Shown: piece by piece, positions 41,751 through 48,901 of the stretch
Layout of the letters: each line of letters starts with the position of its first letter
Position numbering within the stretch: the first letter of the stretch is position 1
The notes under the pieces: generated by a model
Told to the model about the DNA's origin: nothing
Databases searched by the model: none
Seen by the model: only the letters and a program-made list of their open reading frames with translations
Made by a program: the position numbers and the translations under genes
NCBI GenBank assembly: GCA_020056635.1
Contig: JAGVHI010000022.1
Coordinates: forward strand, 1-53,847
DNA length: 53,847 nucleotides
Direction: 5' to 3'
Source of the DNA: an archaeon
Lineage (GTDB): Archaea; Micrarchaeota; Micrarchaeia; Anstonellales; Anstonellaceae

Positions 41751-42908
41751 CTACCGCCCAGCCACGATTTTTATCACGTCGCCGTGCCTAAGCACGTATT
41801 CCTTGCCGTGCCTCATGTGCGTGCGGCAGTCAATTGCGCCTATGAATTTTGCCGCGAGGTCTGTGTGCACTTTTGCGGCAAGGTCAAGGGCTGTGCTCCC
41901 TTTTGGCATGAGGAACGCATGCGGCAGCACATGACCGAAATTGTCAGCCCAGTGGTGCTCGTCCTCAACCGGGTAGGCAGCGACCATGCCAAGCGAATCG
42001 TAAATTGCTGTTTCTAGCGCCTGCTGGACGCCTGAGCCATTGTTGGAAGAGATGAAGGATTTCATGGTTTCAAGCGCGGCTTTTTGCTTCTCGTCCCCGC
42101 CCAAAATTTCGAATGACGCATCGCCTGGAACGTAGGAGATGACATTTGCCTTTGCTGCCCTCCTTAGTGCAAGTTCAATGGCCGCGGAGCATGGGATTGT
42201 GTTTTTTGGTGCAGTCGCTGCTTTCAATTTCGCAAAATTTGCCCGGGCAGCAGGCGAATCCATCTTGTTTGCAGCGATTACAAACGGTTTTTTCTTGAAT
42301 ATTTCCTTTGCGAACAAAAGCCGCCCGGTTGCGTCCCAGCTTATGCCCTCGGTCGGAAGCATGAGTGAATCCGCAACGTGTGAAATTTCAGCCTTGCTTA
42401 CCTTAAGACCTGTGAGCACGGTTGCAAGCTCGTCTATCCCCTTCCCCTGTATTTTCGCCCAATTCCGCTCCAGAATGCTCTCAAGCCACCAGCAAAGCTC
42501 GTCGTATAGGAATTTCACCTCCTCTGCAGGGTCTGCGGCAGTTGCAGGATTTCCTTCAAGGTCTGTGTGCCCGGAGCAGTCCACAATTTGGATAAATGCG
42601 TCTGCTTCGCGCAAATCATCCAGGAATTTGTTCCCAAGCCCTCTTCCTTCATGCGCGCCAGGAACCAATCCCGCAACATCGATTAGCGAAATTGGGATTA
42701 GGCGCGTGCCATTCATGCAAGAGCCTATTTTAGGAGTGCAAACTTTTCCGTGCTCGGTGTGCGGGCATTTTGCGCGCACAAACCCGATTCCCTTGTTTGG
42801 CTCGATTGTGGTGAACGGGTAGTTTGCAATAAGCGCATCCATCATCGTGGCTGCGCAGAAGAAGGTGCTCTTTCCCGAATTTGGCTTGCCGCATATCCCT
42901 ATCTGCAT
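41751..42908 (-). CDS. YchF/OLA1-related archaeal GTP-binding protein
   Basis: This 385-residue P-loop protein has G1 GKPNSGKST, G3 DVAGLVPGAHEGRGLG, a G4-like NKMDS and a C-terminal TGS domain (STALDLAAKVHTDLA to HGDVIKIVAGR). Cysteines cluster in RAKCPHTEHGKVCTPKIGSC, as in the archaeal branch of the family. The nucleotide preference (ATP or GTP) is not obvious from the sequence. Its role is ribosome-associated. It is divergent from the RFC large subunit gene, and both starts lie exactly 26.5 nt from the centre of one palindromic TATA element. Confidence 0.92.
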   Translation of the reverse strand: MQIGICGKPNSGKSTFFCAATMMDALIANYPFTTIEPNKGIGFVRAKCPHTEHGKVCTPKIGSCMNGTRLIPISLIDVAGLVPGAHEGRGLGNKFLDDLREADAFIQIVDCSGHTDLEGNPATAADPAEEVKFLYDELCWWLESILERNWAKIQGKGIDELATVLTGLKVSKAEISHVADSLMLPTEGISWDATGRLLFAKEIFKKKPFVIAANKMDSPAARANFAKLKAATAPKNTIPCSAAIELALRRAAKANVISYVPGDASFEILGGDEKQKAALETMKSFISSNNGSGVQQALETAIYDSLGMVAAYPVEDEHHWADNFGHVLPHAFLMPKGSTALDLAAKVHTDLAAKFIGAIDCRTHMRHGKEYVLRHGDVIKIVAGR

Positions 42909-42929
42909 ACCTTCGGATTTGGTAAGAAG

Positions 42930-42939
42930 GGTTTAAACC
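42930..42939. promoter_or_regulatory. Palindromic bidirectional TATA element (YchF-type GTPase / RFC large subunit)
   Basis: GGTTTAAACC is a perfect 10-bp palindrome centred at 42934.5. The ATG of the GTPase (42908, minus) and the ATG of rfcL (42961, plus) are both 26.5 nt from that centre. The single element can serve both directions with leaderless mRNAs. Confidence 0.65.
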
Positions 42940-42960
42940 GCTAACTGCCCAAATCAGATT

Positions 42961-44394
42961 ATGCTCTGGAGCGAAAAATACCGCCCAAAGGACCTAAGCG
43001 AGTTTGTTGGCAACCCTTCCGCAGTGGAGGAAGTGCGCAAATGGGCGATTGAGTGGGAGAGGAAGAAGGCGGGAAAGCCGATAATGCTTGCAGGGCCTAG
43101 TGGGGTCGGGAAATCATGCCTTGCATATGCGCTTGCAGGGACATTGGGCTGGGAAGTAATCGAGCTTAACGCGTCGGACTTTAGGGATGAGAGGAGCGTG
43201 GAAAAGCTGTTTTTGGGAGGGGGGGCAAGCTCGCTGTTCGGGAAAACAAGGCTCATGCTTGTTGATGATGCCGATTCGATGGCGCCAAGCGAGGACAGGG
43301 GCGGATTGGGCGCGGTTGCAAAAGCCGCATCGGCAATGGCGATGCCGATAATTGTAACTGTGGAGGATGCGTATGACAGGAAAGTTGCGGCTCTCAGGAA
43401 CTATTGCGCGAGGGTAGATTTGAAAAGGATAAACTCGGCGACGGTTGAGAAAGTGCTGCGGCGCATTGTGAAGGAGGAGGGGGCAAAAATAAGCGAGGAG
43501 CAGCTCTCCGCGATTGCGCAGAACGCGTCAGGGGATTTGCGCAGCGCTATAAACGATTTGCAAGGTGGCAATTTTGCGTCCGCGCGCGAGCGGGAGAAGA
43601 ACGTTTTTGATTCTGTCCGAAGCGTGCTGAAAGGGGATAATTACCTAGAGGGGAGGCAGGCGGCAATGTCACTTTCGGTGGACCATGACACTTTCAAGCT
43701 TTGGATCGGGGAGAACATACCGAACGAATATGAGAAAAAGGAGGATGTGGCGCTTGCGTTTGACAGGCTTTCGCGCGCGGATGTGTTCGACGGGCGGATT
43801 TACCGGAGGCAGTACTGGGGGCTCATGAGATATTCCAACGACTTGATGACTGCGGGGGTGGCGCTCTCAAAGCAGGAGAAGTACCATAAGTTCGTAAACT
43901 ATGCGTTCCCCTCCTATTTGCGCTCGATGGGCGCAAGTAAGGGGAAGCGCGCGGTCTCAAAATCCATAGCCGGGAAAATTTCGCTTTTGTGCCACTGCTC
44001 GCTCCCTGATGCGCGCTGGTACATGCACGTGCTTGAGCTTTTGTGCAAGCAGGATGTTGCAGGGGCGAAATTCCACTTCGGGCTTGAAAATTCCGAGATT
44101 GCGTCGATTTTGGGGAAGAGTGAGGATGATGTTGGGAGGATGCTTGAAGAAGCGGAGAAGAACAATGCGGATGAATCAGATGATCCAGAAAAAACGAAAA
44201 TCATTGAAAAAGAAAAGCCTGCGAAAAAAACAAAGGGCGCGAAGGAGAAACTGGCGAAAGGGGGCGAAGGAGAAACTGGCGTGAAAAAAGCCATTTCAAA
44301 AGAAGCGCCTAAGGAATCTGCCGAGAAAACCGAGAAGGAACGCGATGCTTCTAAAAAGGAAAAGAAATCAAACGGGCTCTTGGACTATTTGTAG
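42961..44394 (+). CDS. rfcL: Replication factor C large subunit (clamp loader)
   Basis: RfcL pairs with the small subunit to load PCNA. The AAA+ core has WSEKYRPKDLSEFVGN, Walker A GPSGVGKSC, Walker B MLVDDADSM, sensor 1 region PIIVTVEDAYD and sensor 2 SGDLRSAINDLQ. The collar domain follows, and a Lys/Glu-rich tail of about 90 residues ends KSNGLLDYL. At 477 residues it fits the archaeal family (460-510). An exact 18-bp repeat lies in the charged tail at 44239-44256 and 44264-44281. Both copies are translated, in different frames. It starts leaderless from the palindromic element at 42930. Confidence 0.95.
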   Translation: MLWSEKYRPKDLSEFVGNPSAVEEVRKWAIEWERKKAGKPIMLAGPSGVGKSCLAYALAGTLGWEVIELNASDFRDERSVEKLFLGGGASSLFGKTRLMLVDDADSMAPSEDRGGLGAVAKAASAMAMPIIVTVEDAYDRKVAALRNYCARVDLKRINSATVEKVLRRIVKEEGAKISEEQLSAIAQNASGDLRSAINDLQGGNFASAREREKNVFDSVRSVLKGDNYLEGRQAAMSLSVDHDTFKLWIGENIPNEYEKKEDVALAFDRLSRADVFDGRIYRRQYWGLMRYSNDLMTAGVALSKQEKYHKFVNYAFPSYLRSMGASKGKRAVSKSIAGKISLLCHCSLPDARWYMHVLELLCKQDVAGAKFHFGLENSEIASILGKSEDDVGRMLEEAEKNNADESDDPEKTKIIEKEKPAKKTKGAKEKLAKGGEGETGVKKAISKEAPKESAEKTEKERDASKKEKKSNGLLDYL

Positions 44395-44396
44395 AA

Positions 44397-44798
44397 TTAT
44401 CTGCCTAGTGCAGGCACCAGAACGGGCTCCTTGGATTGTGTTGGGGAAAGCTGCGCCTCGACCAGAGGCAATGTCCGGTCTATGGCATTTAGGCTATGCT
44501 TGATCGCTTGGGAAGCGGCAGACGATGTAGCCGCGTCTTTTTCCAGAAGCGACATAGTCCAGTGGTGCACTTGCCAAGCGTTCTCGCCAATTTTTCCAGG
44601 GGTTGGAGGGGCGAGTTTCCCAGCAAGCTGATGAATTTCGTGCGCCTTGAGCACTGTATGATATCCGCGCGGCTCGGTTGCTATCTGGCGCATGAGAGCC
44701 CGTATTTGCAGGGTTATAGTGCGGTTATCATGGAGCGCCTTGAACCTCGGCATATAGTTGCCGGCGAATGCAATGAGCGCAGTATTGAAGTTCCTCAT
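44397..44798 (-). CDS. Hypothetical helical protein
   Basis: The 133-residue protein appears all-helical and soluble, with RNFNTALIAFAGNYMPRFK at the start, a middle LKAHEIHQLAGKLAPP and a Pro/Gln-rich C-terminus. No family is recognised. ATG 44798 has a GGTGAT sequence 9 nt upstream; TTG 44804 is too close to it. It is convergent with rfcL, stops adjacent, and divergent from the ACT-domain gene. Confidence 0.65.
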   Translation of the reverse strand: MRNFNTALIAFAGNYMPRFKALHDNRTITLQIRALMRQIATEPRGYHTVLKAHEIHQLAGKLAPPTPGKIGENAWQVHHWTMSLLEKDAATSSAASQAIKHSLNAIDRTLPLVEAQLSPTQSKEPVLVPALGR

Positions 44799-44911
44799 GG
44801 ACAATATATCACCTTTCCGTGCCCTTCTTCGGCCTGTGATTGCTATTTATATATTCCGGCGCAAAAGTGGCAATTGCAACTCAAAATGTAGCAAATGAGA
44901 CGGTGGGAGAA

Positions 44912-45541
44912 ATGGCAGAATCAATTGCAAAAAAAGTTTCCAATTACCTTGATTCGGACAAGGGGGCGACTGACGCGATGAGGAGGGGGATTGCAAACCT
45001 CTCTGCAGTTGCTGAACATATAATGAAGGAGTGCGCGCTGCCTAAATCCTCGTATTTTGCCGTGAAGGCGGCAGTGAGGAGGTATGGGGAGAAGCTCGAG
45101 AAATACGATGCGGCGCGCGAGCTTAGGGAATTGGTGAAAAAAACAAAAGTGAGCATACGCTCCTCTGTTGCAGTGATACGCACTCCGCCAAAATTCAGGC
45201 AATTGCTCAAATTGCGGGAGATTGAGAGGAATGCACGGGATTTTTCGCTGATTGAGAGCGAGAATGCGATTACAATAATTGTGGATGACGAGTATGCAGA
45301 TGAGGCATTGGCGCAGCTTGGGAAGGTCAATGTGCTCCAGGCGGAGAGGGGGCTGCATATGATTTCGCTCGTTTCGCCCAAGGAACTGGAAAAAGTGCCT
45401 GGGTTCGTGGCGTTTGCGACAGATGCGCTTGCAAGAAGCGGGATAAACATCAAGGAGTGCTTCTCGTGCCATACAGACACTGTATTCATATTGGAAAAAG
45501 AGGATGCAATGAAGGCGTTTAGGATACTGGATGGGTTTTAG
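44912..45541 (+). CDS. ACT-domain protein (archaeal, uncharacterised)
   Basis: The 209-residue protein has an N-terminal winged-helix-like or helical part (about 1-80, with GIANLSAVAEHIMKECALPK and SSYFAVKAAVRRYGEKL). Two ACT-like segments follow (KVSIRSSVAVIRTPPKFRQ and LHMISLVSPKELEKVPGFVA with GINIKECFSCHTDTVFILEK). Such proteins are widespread in archaea and presumed amino-acid-responsive regulators. ATG 44912 follows GGTG by 6 nt. A TATATA element near 44845-44855 predicts a leader of about 36 nt. The DsbA-like gene follows 62 nt later. Confidence 0.82.
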   Translation: MAESIAKKVSNYLDSDKGATDAMRRGIANLSAVAEHIMKECALPKSSYFAVKAAVRRYGEKLEKYDAARELRELVKKTKVSIRSSVAVIRTPPKFRQLLKLREIERNARDFSLIESENAITIIVDDEYADEALAQLGKVNVLQAERGLHMISLVSPKELEKVPGFVAFATDALARSGINIKECFSCHTDTVFILEKEDAMKAFRILDGF

Positions 45542-45603
45542 GCGTGGGGTTTGGGGCGAGAGTTAAAAAGGGGGCGAAAAAATCATTGAGTGGAGTGGTT
45601 TTC

Positions 45604-46179
45604 ATGGAAATGAAGTTTGCATTGGTTGCAGTGCTTGCAGCAGGATTGCTGCTTTTCGGGTGTGCAGGCACGCCGGACAGGGGAACAAGCAAAATATTCG
45701 GGCCGGATGACGCAAAAGTCAGCTTTGTGATTTACAGCGATTTCCAATGCCCTGCGTGCGGGAGCGCCGAGCCCACGGTCAATCGGCTTATGGGGGATTA
45801 TGCAGGACGGGTGAGGTTCGTGTTCAAGCAGTTCCCGCTCCGTGGCATACATGAGAATGCACAGAAAGCTGCGGAGGCTGCGGAATGCTCGCTTGACCAG
45901 GGCAAGTTCTGGGAGATGCATGATAAGATGTTCGAAAACCAGCAGGCGCTCTTTGATGCCGACTTGAAGAAATATGCGCGCGAGCTTAAGATGGACGGAA
46001 AAACTTTTGATGCGTGCCTGGATTCCGGGGAAAAATACGATGCTGTGCAGAAGGATTTGGATGATGGGGTGGCGGCCGGTGTGCAGGCCACGCCGTCGTT
46101 CTTCATAAACGGGCAGCTGATTGAAGGAGGGGTGGCTTACAGCGAATTCCAGAAGGCAATAGATGCTGATCTTGCTTGA
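45604..46179 (+). CDS. DsbA/BdbD-like thiol oxidoreductase, lipoprotein
   Basis: The 191-residue protein begins with a lipoprotein signal peptide (LAAGLLLFGCAG). The thioredoxin-fold DsbA domain follows: YSDFQCPACG with the CPAC active site, a helical insertion (KFWEMHDKMFENQQALFD) and the cis-Pro loop VQATPSFFINGQ. It should catalyse disulfide formation outside the cytoplasm. This would suit the many Cys-containing surface proteins here (CARDB proteins, pilin-like proteins, VirB6-like loops). ATG 45604 gives the compact signal; the longer frame from 45544 places a basic extension before it. Confidence 0.92.
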   Translation: MEMKFALVAVLAAGLLLFGCAGTPDRGTSKIFGPDDAKVSFVIYSDFQCPACGSAEPTVNRLMGDYAGRVRFVFKQFPLRGIHENAQKAAEAAECSLDQGKFWEMHDKMFENQQALFDADLKKYARELKMDGKTFDACLDSGEKYDAVQKDLDDGVAAGVQATPSFFINGQLIEGGVAYSEFQKAIDADLA

Positions 46180-46225
46180 GCAGGCGGGCGGTTATTGGGC
46201 GACCTCGTCAGACTTGCAAAATAGC

Positions 46226-47098
46226 CTAGTTCTTGCCCCTGGAGCGCACAAGCGAAATGAGCTCCTGCTTTGAGCCAAGCTTGGAGAGCTCCGATTTGCT
46301 CACTTGGGCGATTCCGAAAAATGAGTCGCCCTGCTTTTTCTCAGTAAGGAACAGCGGGAGGGACCGCATCACGGGGGCTATTTGCGAATATGCCCCGCTG
46401 CGTTTTTTTGCCTCGCGCACATCAGAAAAGCTCGATACCATAAGGGAGACTCGGGATTCTTTTGCGAATATTTCAAACGGCGAGCCGACGCGCACAGCAT
46501 CCATCTGCATGAACTTGAATGTTTTTGCATGGGGGGAGGGGATGCAATGGGCCTGGGACAGGGGGAGGCTGCCCAGCACCCCTTCAATCGCGCTGGCGTT
46601 TTCCTGCGATGCGCCGATCAGCTCGGCCTCATACCGGTAGAGGGTCTGGCGCGAGATGCCCAGGAGGGATGCAAGCTTTTGCACCGAGAACCCTGATCTT
46701 TTCCTTGCGGATTTTAGCGCAGGCCCGCAAATCCGGACCTTTGCCTTTTTGAACTTCTCGAGTTTGGGGGGCTTGCCTTCCATAAGCGAGAGCGCAGTTG
46801 CGCCAGTAGCGCACCAAATCCCGTGGCGGAAGTACAGAACGTCCTTGCGCATGCGATAGCAGTTTGCGTGAGTGCCGACCACAATTGCAGTTCCGCCAAG
46901 CAGGAAGCTTATGCCTGAGAGCTCGGCTGCGGATTTTGGAGAAAGGGAATCGATGTTGCCAAGGGCTTTTAGCAAAAAAGGAGTTTTCGTCCGTGCCGCA
47001 ATATCAAAGCAGCTTCGCACCCCGAGGCAGGGAGCCCACTCGGCACCGATTGAATCAAGCCCTGATGAAAGCTCTGAAACAAGCTTATGGCAACCCAC
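46226..47098 (-). CDS. Archaeal HTH-type transcriptional regulator (MF_00584-like)
   Basis: The 290-residue protein belongs to an archaeal family of putative HTH regulators. Its N-terminal part has PFLLKALGNIDSLSPKSAAE and FLLGGTAIVVGTHA. The central cro/cI-type helix-turn-helix (about 130-175) reads ARKRSGFSVQKLASLLGISR then QTLYRYE. The C-terminal domain contains PFEIFAKESRVSLMVSSFSD and ends LVRSRGKN. The start is GTG 47098, and a TTTTAA element centred 27.5 nt upstream lies within the 3' end of the preceding pilin-like gene, so the regulator can be transcribed independently and without a leader. Confidence 0.87.
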   Translation of the reverse strand: MGCHKLVSELSSGLDSIGAEWAPCLGVRSCFDIAARTKTPFLLKALGNIDSLSPKSAAELSGISFLLGGTAIVVGTHANCYRMRKDVLYFRHGIWCATGATALSLMEGKPPKLEKFKKAKVRICGPALKSARKRSGFSVQKLASLLGISRQTLYRYEAELIGASQENASAIEGVLGSLPLSQAHCIPSPHAKTFKFMQMDAVRVGSPFEIFAKESRVSLMVSSFSDVREAKKRSGAYSQIAPVMRSLPLFLTEKKQGDSFFGIAQVSKSELSKLGSKQELISLVRSRGKN

Positions 47099-47124
47099 AT
47101 ATGGGATTATGCCCGAGCCCTGTT

Positions 47125-47514
47125 TTAAGTGTTTGCGGAGTGCGGGCCGAGGGCTATTGAAACTGATGCCACACCGTTGGAATAGGGGACCAGGCGCTGG
47201 ACTGTTGTCTTAGGGTCTAAAACAGGGCATGAGTAAAGAGATTTGGAACTAGAAAGCAGGATGCACCTGCCAGTGAGGTTGGAGATTTGCTTTAGGTCGG
47301 CTAGCAGGGAATCTGGCACAGGGGCGCCTGCTTCCGAGTATTCCGCGAACTTGGAGAGCGAGTTTTTCTTGTAGAGCGCCTCCGCCGCATCGTTTGCAAG
47401 CTGGAATTCGTAGAGGGATTGGATGGAGTTTTGCATAGGATGCTGGGATGAGATGGCGATAATGATGAGCGCGAGCGATGCAACGAGACATGCAATGGAA
47501 TCAATTGACATCAT
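47125..47514 (-). CDS. Type IV pilin-like protein, gene 4 of pilin-like operon
   Basis: The 129-residue protein starts at ATG 47514, with GGAGGTG 8 nt upstream. Its N-terminus MMSIDSIACLVASLALIIIA has a short polar leader and a hydrophobic helix, as in archaeal minor pilins or class III-type substrates. The ectodomain includes DAAEALYKKNSLSKFAEY and two cysteines (GRCILL and YSCPVL). It overlaps the preceding gene by ATGA. It is the last of four coupled genes that have the same N-terminal layout but different ectodomains. Confidence 0.7.
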   Translation of the reverse strand: MMSIDSIACLVASLALIIIAISSQHPMQNSIQSLYEFQLANDAAEALYKKNSLSKFAEYSEAGAPVPDSLLADLKQISNLTGRCILLSSSKSLYSCPVLDPKTTVQRLVPYSNGVASVSIALGPHSANT

Positions 47515-47963
47515 GCACCGCACACCTCCAGCTTCGTTATTTCGCCCTTGTAGAGCGCAATGCGGGAAATGCAGTAAAGATGGGAGGGCGCATCTGGCGA
47601 GGTTGAGATTACTGCGCCCCCTGTTGAAATGCCAAGGTAGGCAAGGCCCATTCGTTTTGCAATGCCTTGGGCATCGGTGTCCGAGTCCCAGTTGGATGAA
47701 ATCTCATGGTGCGAGGCAAAGCTTGAAGCTGGGAATGCGGAATCGGACTTTATTGCTGCGCCTTCTTTTATGAGAAAATCGGCCGTTTGCAGGATGGCAG
47801 ATTGCCGTTCCAGCGAATGCGAGAGGGAGAGAGATTGTGATGAGAAGTGCGCATGGGCAGATGAGATTGCATGCACGATTAGCAGAAGCGATATGAGGGC
47901 GACTGCCGCATCGAATGAGAAGAACCCCAGTTTGCCATCATATTGGCTCGAATTGCGTCGCAT
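47511..47963 (-). CDS. Type IV pilin-like protein, gene 3 of pilin-like operon
   Basis: The 150-residue protein from ATG 47963 has a leader MRRNSSQYDGK. A helix GFFSFDAAVALISLLLIVHA follows, which shares the S-(F/I)-D-(A/S) pattern with gene 4 and resembles archaeal prepilin helices. The ectodomain has YLGISTGGAVIS and a cysteine pair (YCISRIAL and EVCGA). It overlaps the preceding gene by 26 nt and the next by 4 nt, so the operon is translationally coupled. A longer frame to 48110 exists but lacks a signal-like start. Confidence 0.7.
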   Translation of the reverse strand: MRRNSSQYDGKLGFFSFDAAVALISLLLIVHAISSAHAHFSSQSLSLSHSLERQSAILQTADFLIKEGAAIKSDSAFPASSFASHHEISSNWDSDTDAQGIAKRMGLAYLGISTGGAVISTSPDAPSHLYCISRIALYKGEITKLEVCGA

Positions 47964-48270
47964 GCACAAGGTAACCCCCCTTTCCCTCAATTTCAGCAAT
48001 CGTAGGAACGCTTGAGCCGCCGCACGTGATTTTTCCCTCGCTTGCTGTGCAGTTGGAAAGCGCGGCGGGCGGAATGCAATGTTTGCATGAGAGCCAAAGT
48101 TCAGATGCAAGGAGCGAGGACTGCATTGCGGTTGAATGAGATGACTGAAGCGAAAGGGCGCGGGAAGCGCGCGCAGATGTGTGCGCTAGGGATGATGAAA
48201 GCAGGAAAAGCACTGCGAGGAATGCCGCGACAGAGAGCAGGAGCTCTGCGGAAAGCTGCGCTTTTTTCAT
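47938..48270 (-). CDS. Type IV pilin-like protein, gene 2 of pilin-like operon
   Basis: The 110-residue protein has the N-terminus MKKAQLSAELLLSVAAFLAV. This is a basic dipeptide, then Q-L-S-A-E with the conserved Glu five residues into the mature part, and a long hydrophobic helix. It is a good match to the archaeal class III signal peptide. The ectodomain is short with four cysteines (SCKHC, NCTAS, TCGGS). The ATG overlaps the stop of gene 1. Confidence 0.75.
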   Translation of the reverse strand: MKKAQLSAELLLSVAAFLAVLFLLSSSLAHTSARASRALSLQSSHSTAMQSSLLASELWLSCKHCIPPAALSNCTASEGKITCGGSSVPTIAEIEGKGGYLVHATQFEPI

Positions 48271-48854
48271 CCAAAACCAACCCTTTTTGAAATTGGAACG
48301 TATGAAACGTGCGAAATCCCATTCGAATAAAGGGAAATGCCTATTCCTTGCGCCTCATCAAACAGCGCGCTTGTTGGCATCTCAAGCCAGAGCTGCATTG
48401 CAACCGGGTCGACCTGGATGAAATCTGCGCAATAGGGCGATTCGAGCGGGCTTGCACCAGATGGAATTGTGAGGGGTTCTGATTCTGATGCGCCGATTGC
48501 AGGAGGCGTGAGTGATTCTTCTGAAATCGGGCCGCACCAGATTGCAGCGTTTGGGGGTAGGGAATTAAAGAGGGTTGCAAGGCGCTCATGCACATGGCGT
48601 TTCACCAGCTTTGCAAGGTCGGCTTCCTTATCCCCGGCAGAAATTCGCGCAAAATATTCCTTTTTCGCATCAAGCGCGCCGAGCCTGGCTGATTCGAGTA
48701 TTGCATCCTTGAGCCCAGCCGAATCATAATAAGCGCGCTCAAGTGAGATGGCGCTTGAAAGCTCCGGGGCTGGAGGGAGGGGGACTGCTATTGGCGCAAG
48801 TAGTGGAAGCGAGGCAAGAAGGAGCAAAAACGAGGCGAACGCCCTCACGCCCAT
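48267..48854 (-). CDS. Secreted or anchored protein, gene 1 of pilin-like operon
   Basis: The product of about 195 residues has a hydrophobic N-terminus (FASFLLLLASLPLLAPIAV), an ectodomain with AYYDSAGLKDAILESARLGA and a pair of cysteines (WCGPIS and YCADF). No pilin Q-x-x-x-E motif is visible, so a signal anchor or a cleaved signal peptide is more likely. Possible starts are GTG 48860, ATG 48854 and GTG 48848; the last lies 27 nt from the TATA element it shares with the glycosyltransferase. The operon of four genes probably encodes a small pilus or pseudopilus. Confidence 0.68.
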   Translation of the reverse strand: MGVRAFASFLLLLASLPLLAPIAVPLPPAPELSSAISLERAYYDSAGLKDAILESARLGALDAKKEYFARISAGDKEADLAKLVKRHVHERLATLFNSLPPNAAIWCGPISEESLTPPAIGASESEPLTIPSGASPLESPYCADFIQVDPVAMQLWLEMPTSALFDEAQGIGISLYSNGISHVSYVPISKRVGFG

Positions 48855-48870
48855 GCTCACGCTGCTACGG

Positions 48871-48879
48871 CATAAAAAG
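48871..48879. promoter_or_regulatory. Shared TATA-like element (pilin-like operon / glycosyltransferase)
   Basis: CATAAAAAG (CTTTTTATG on the minus strand) is centred at 48875. It lies 27 nt before the ATG at 48902 (plus) and 21-27 nt before the candidate starts at 48854 and 48848 (minus). The two divergent genes therefore seem to share one promoter region. Confidence 0.45.
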
Positions 48880-48901
48880 ATTTGGATTGGAAAAGGGGTG
48901 C

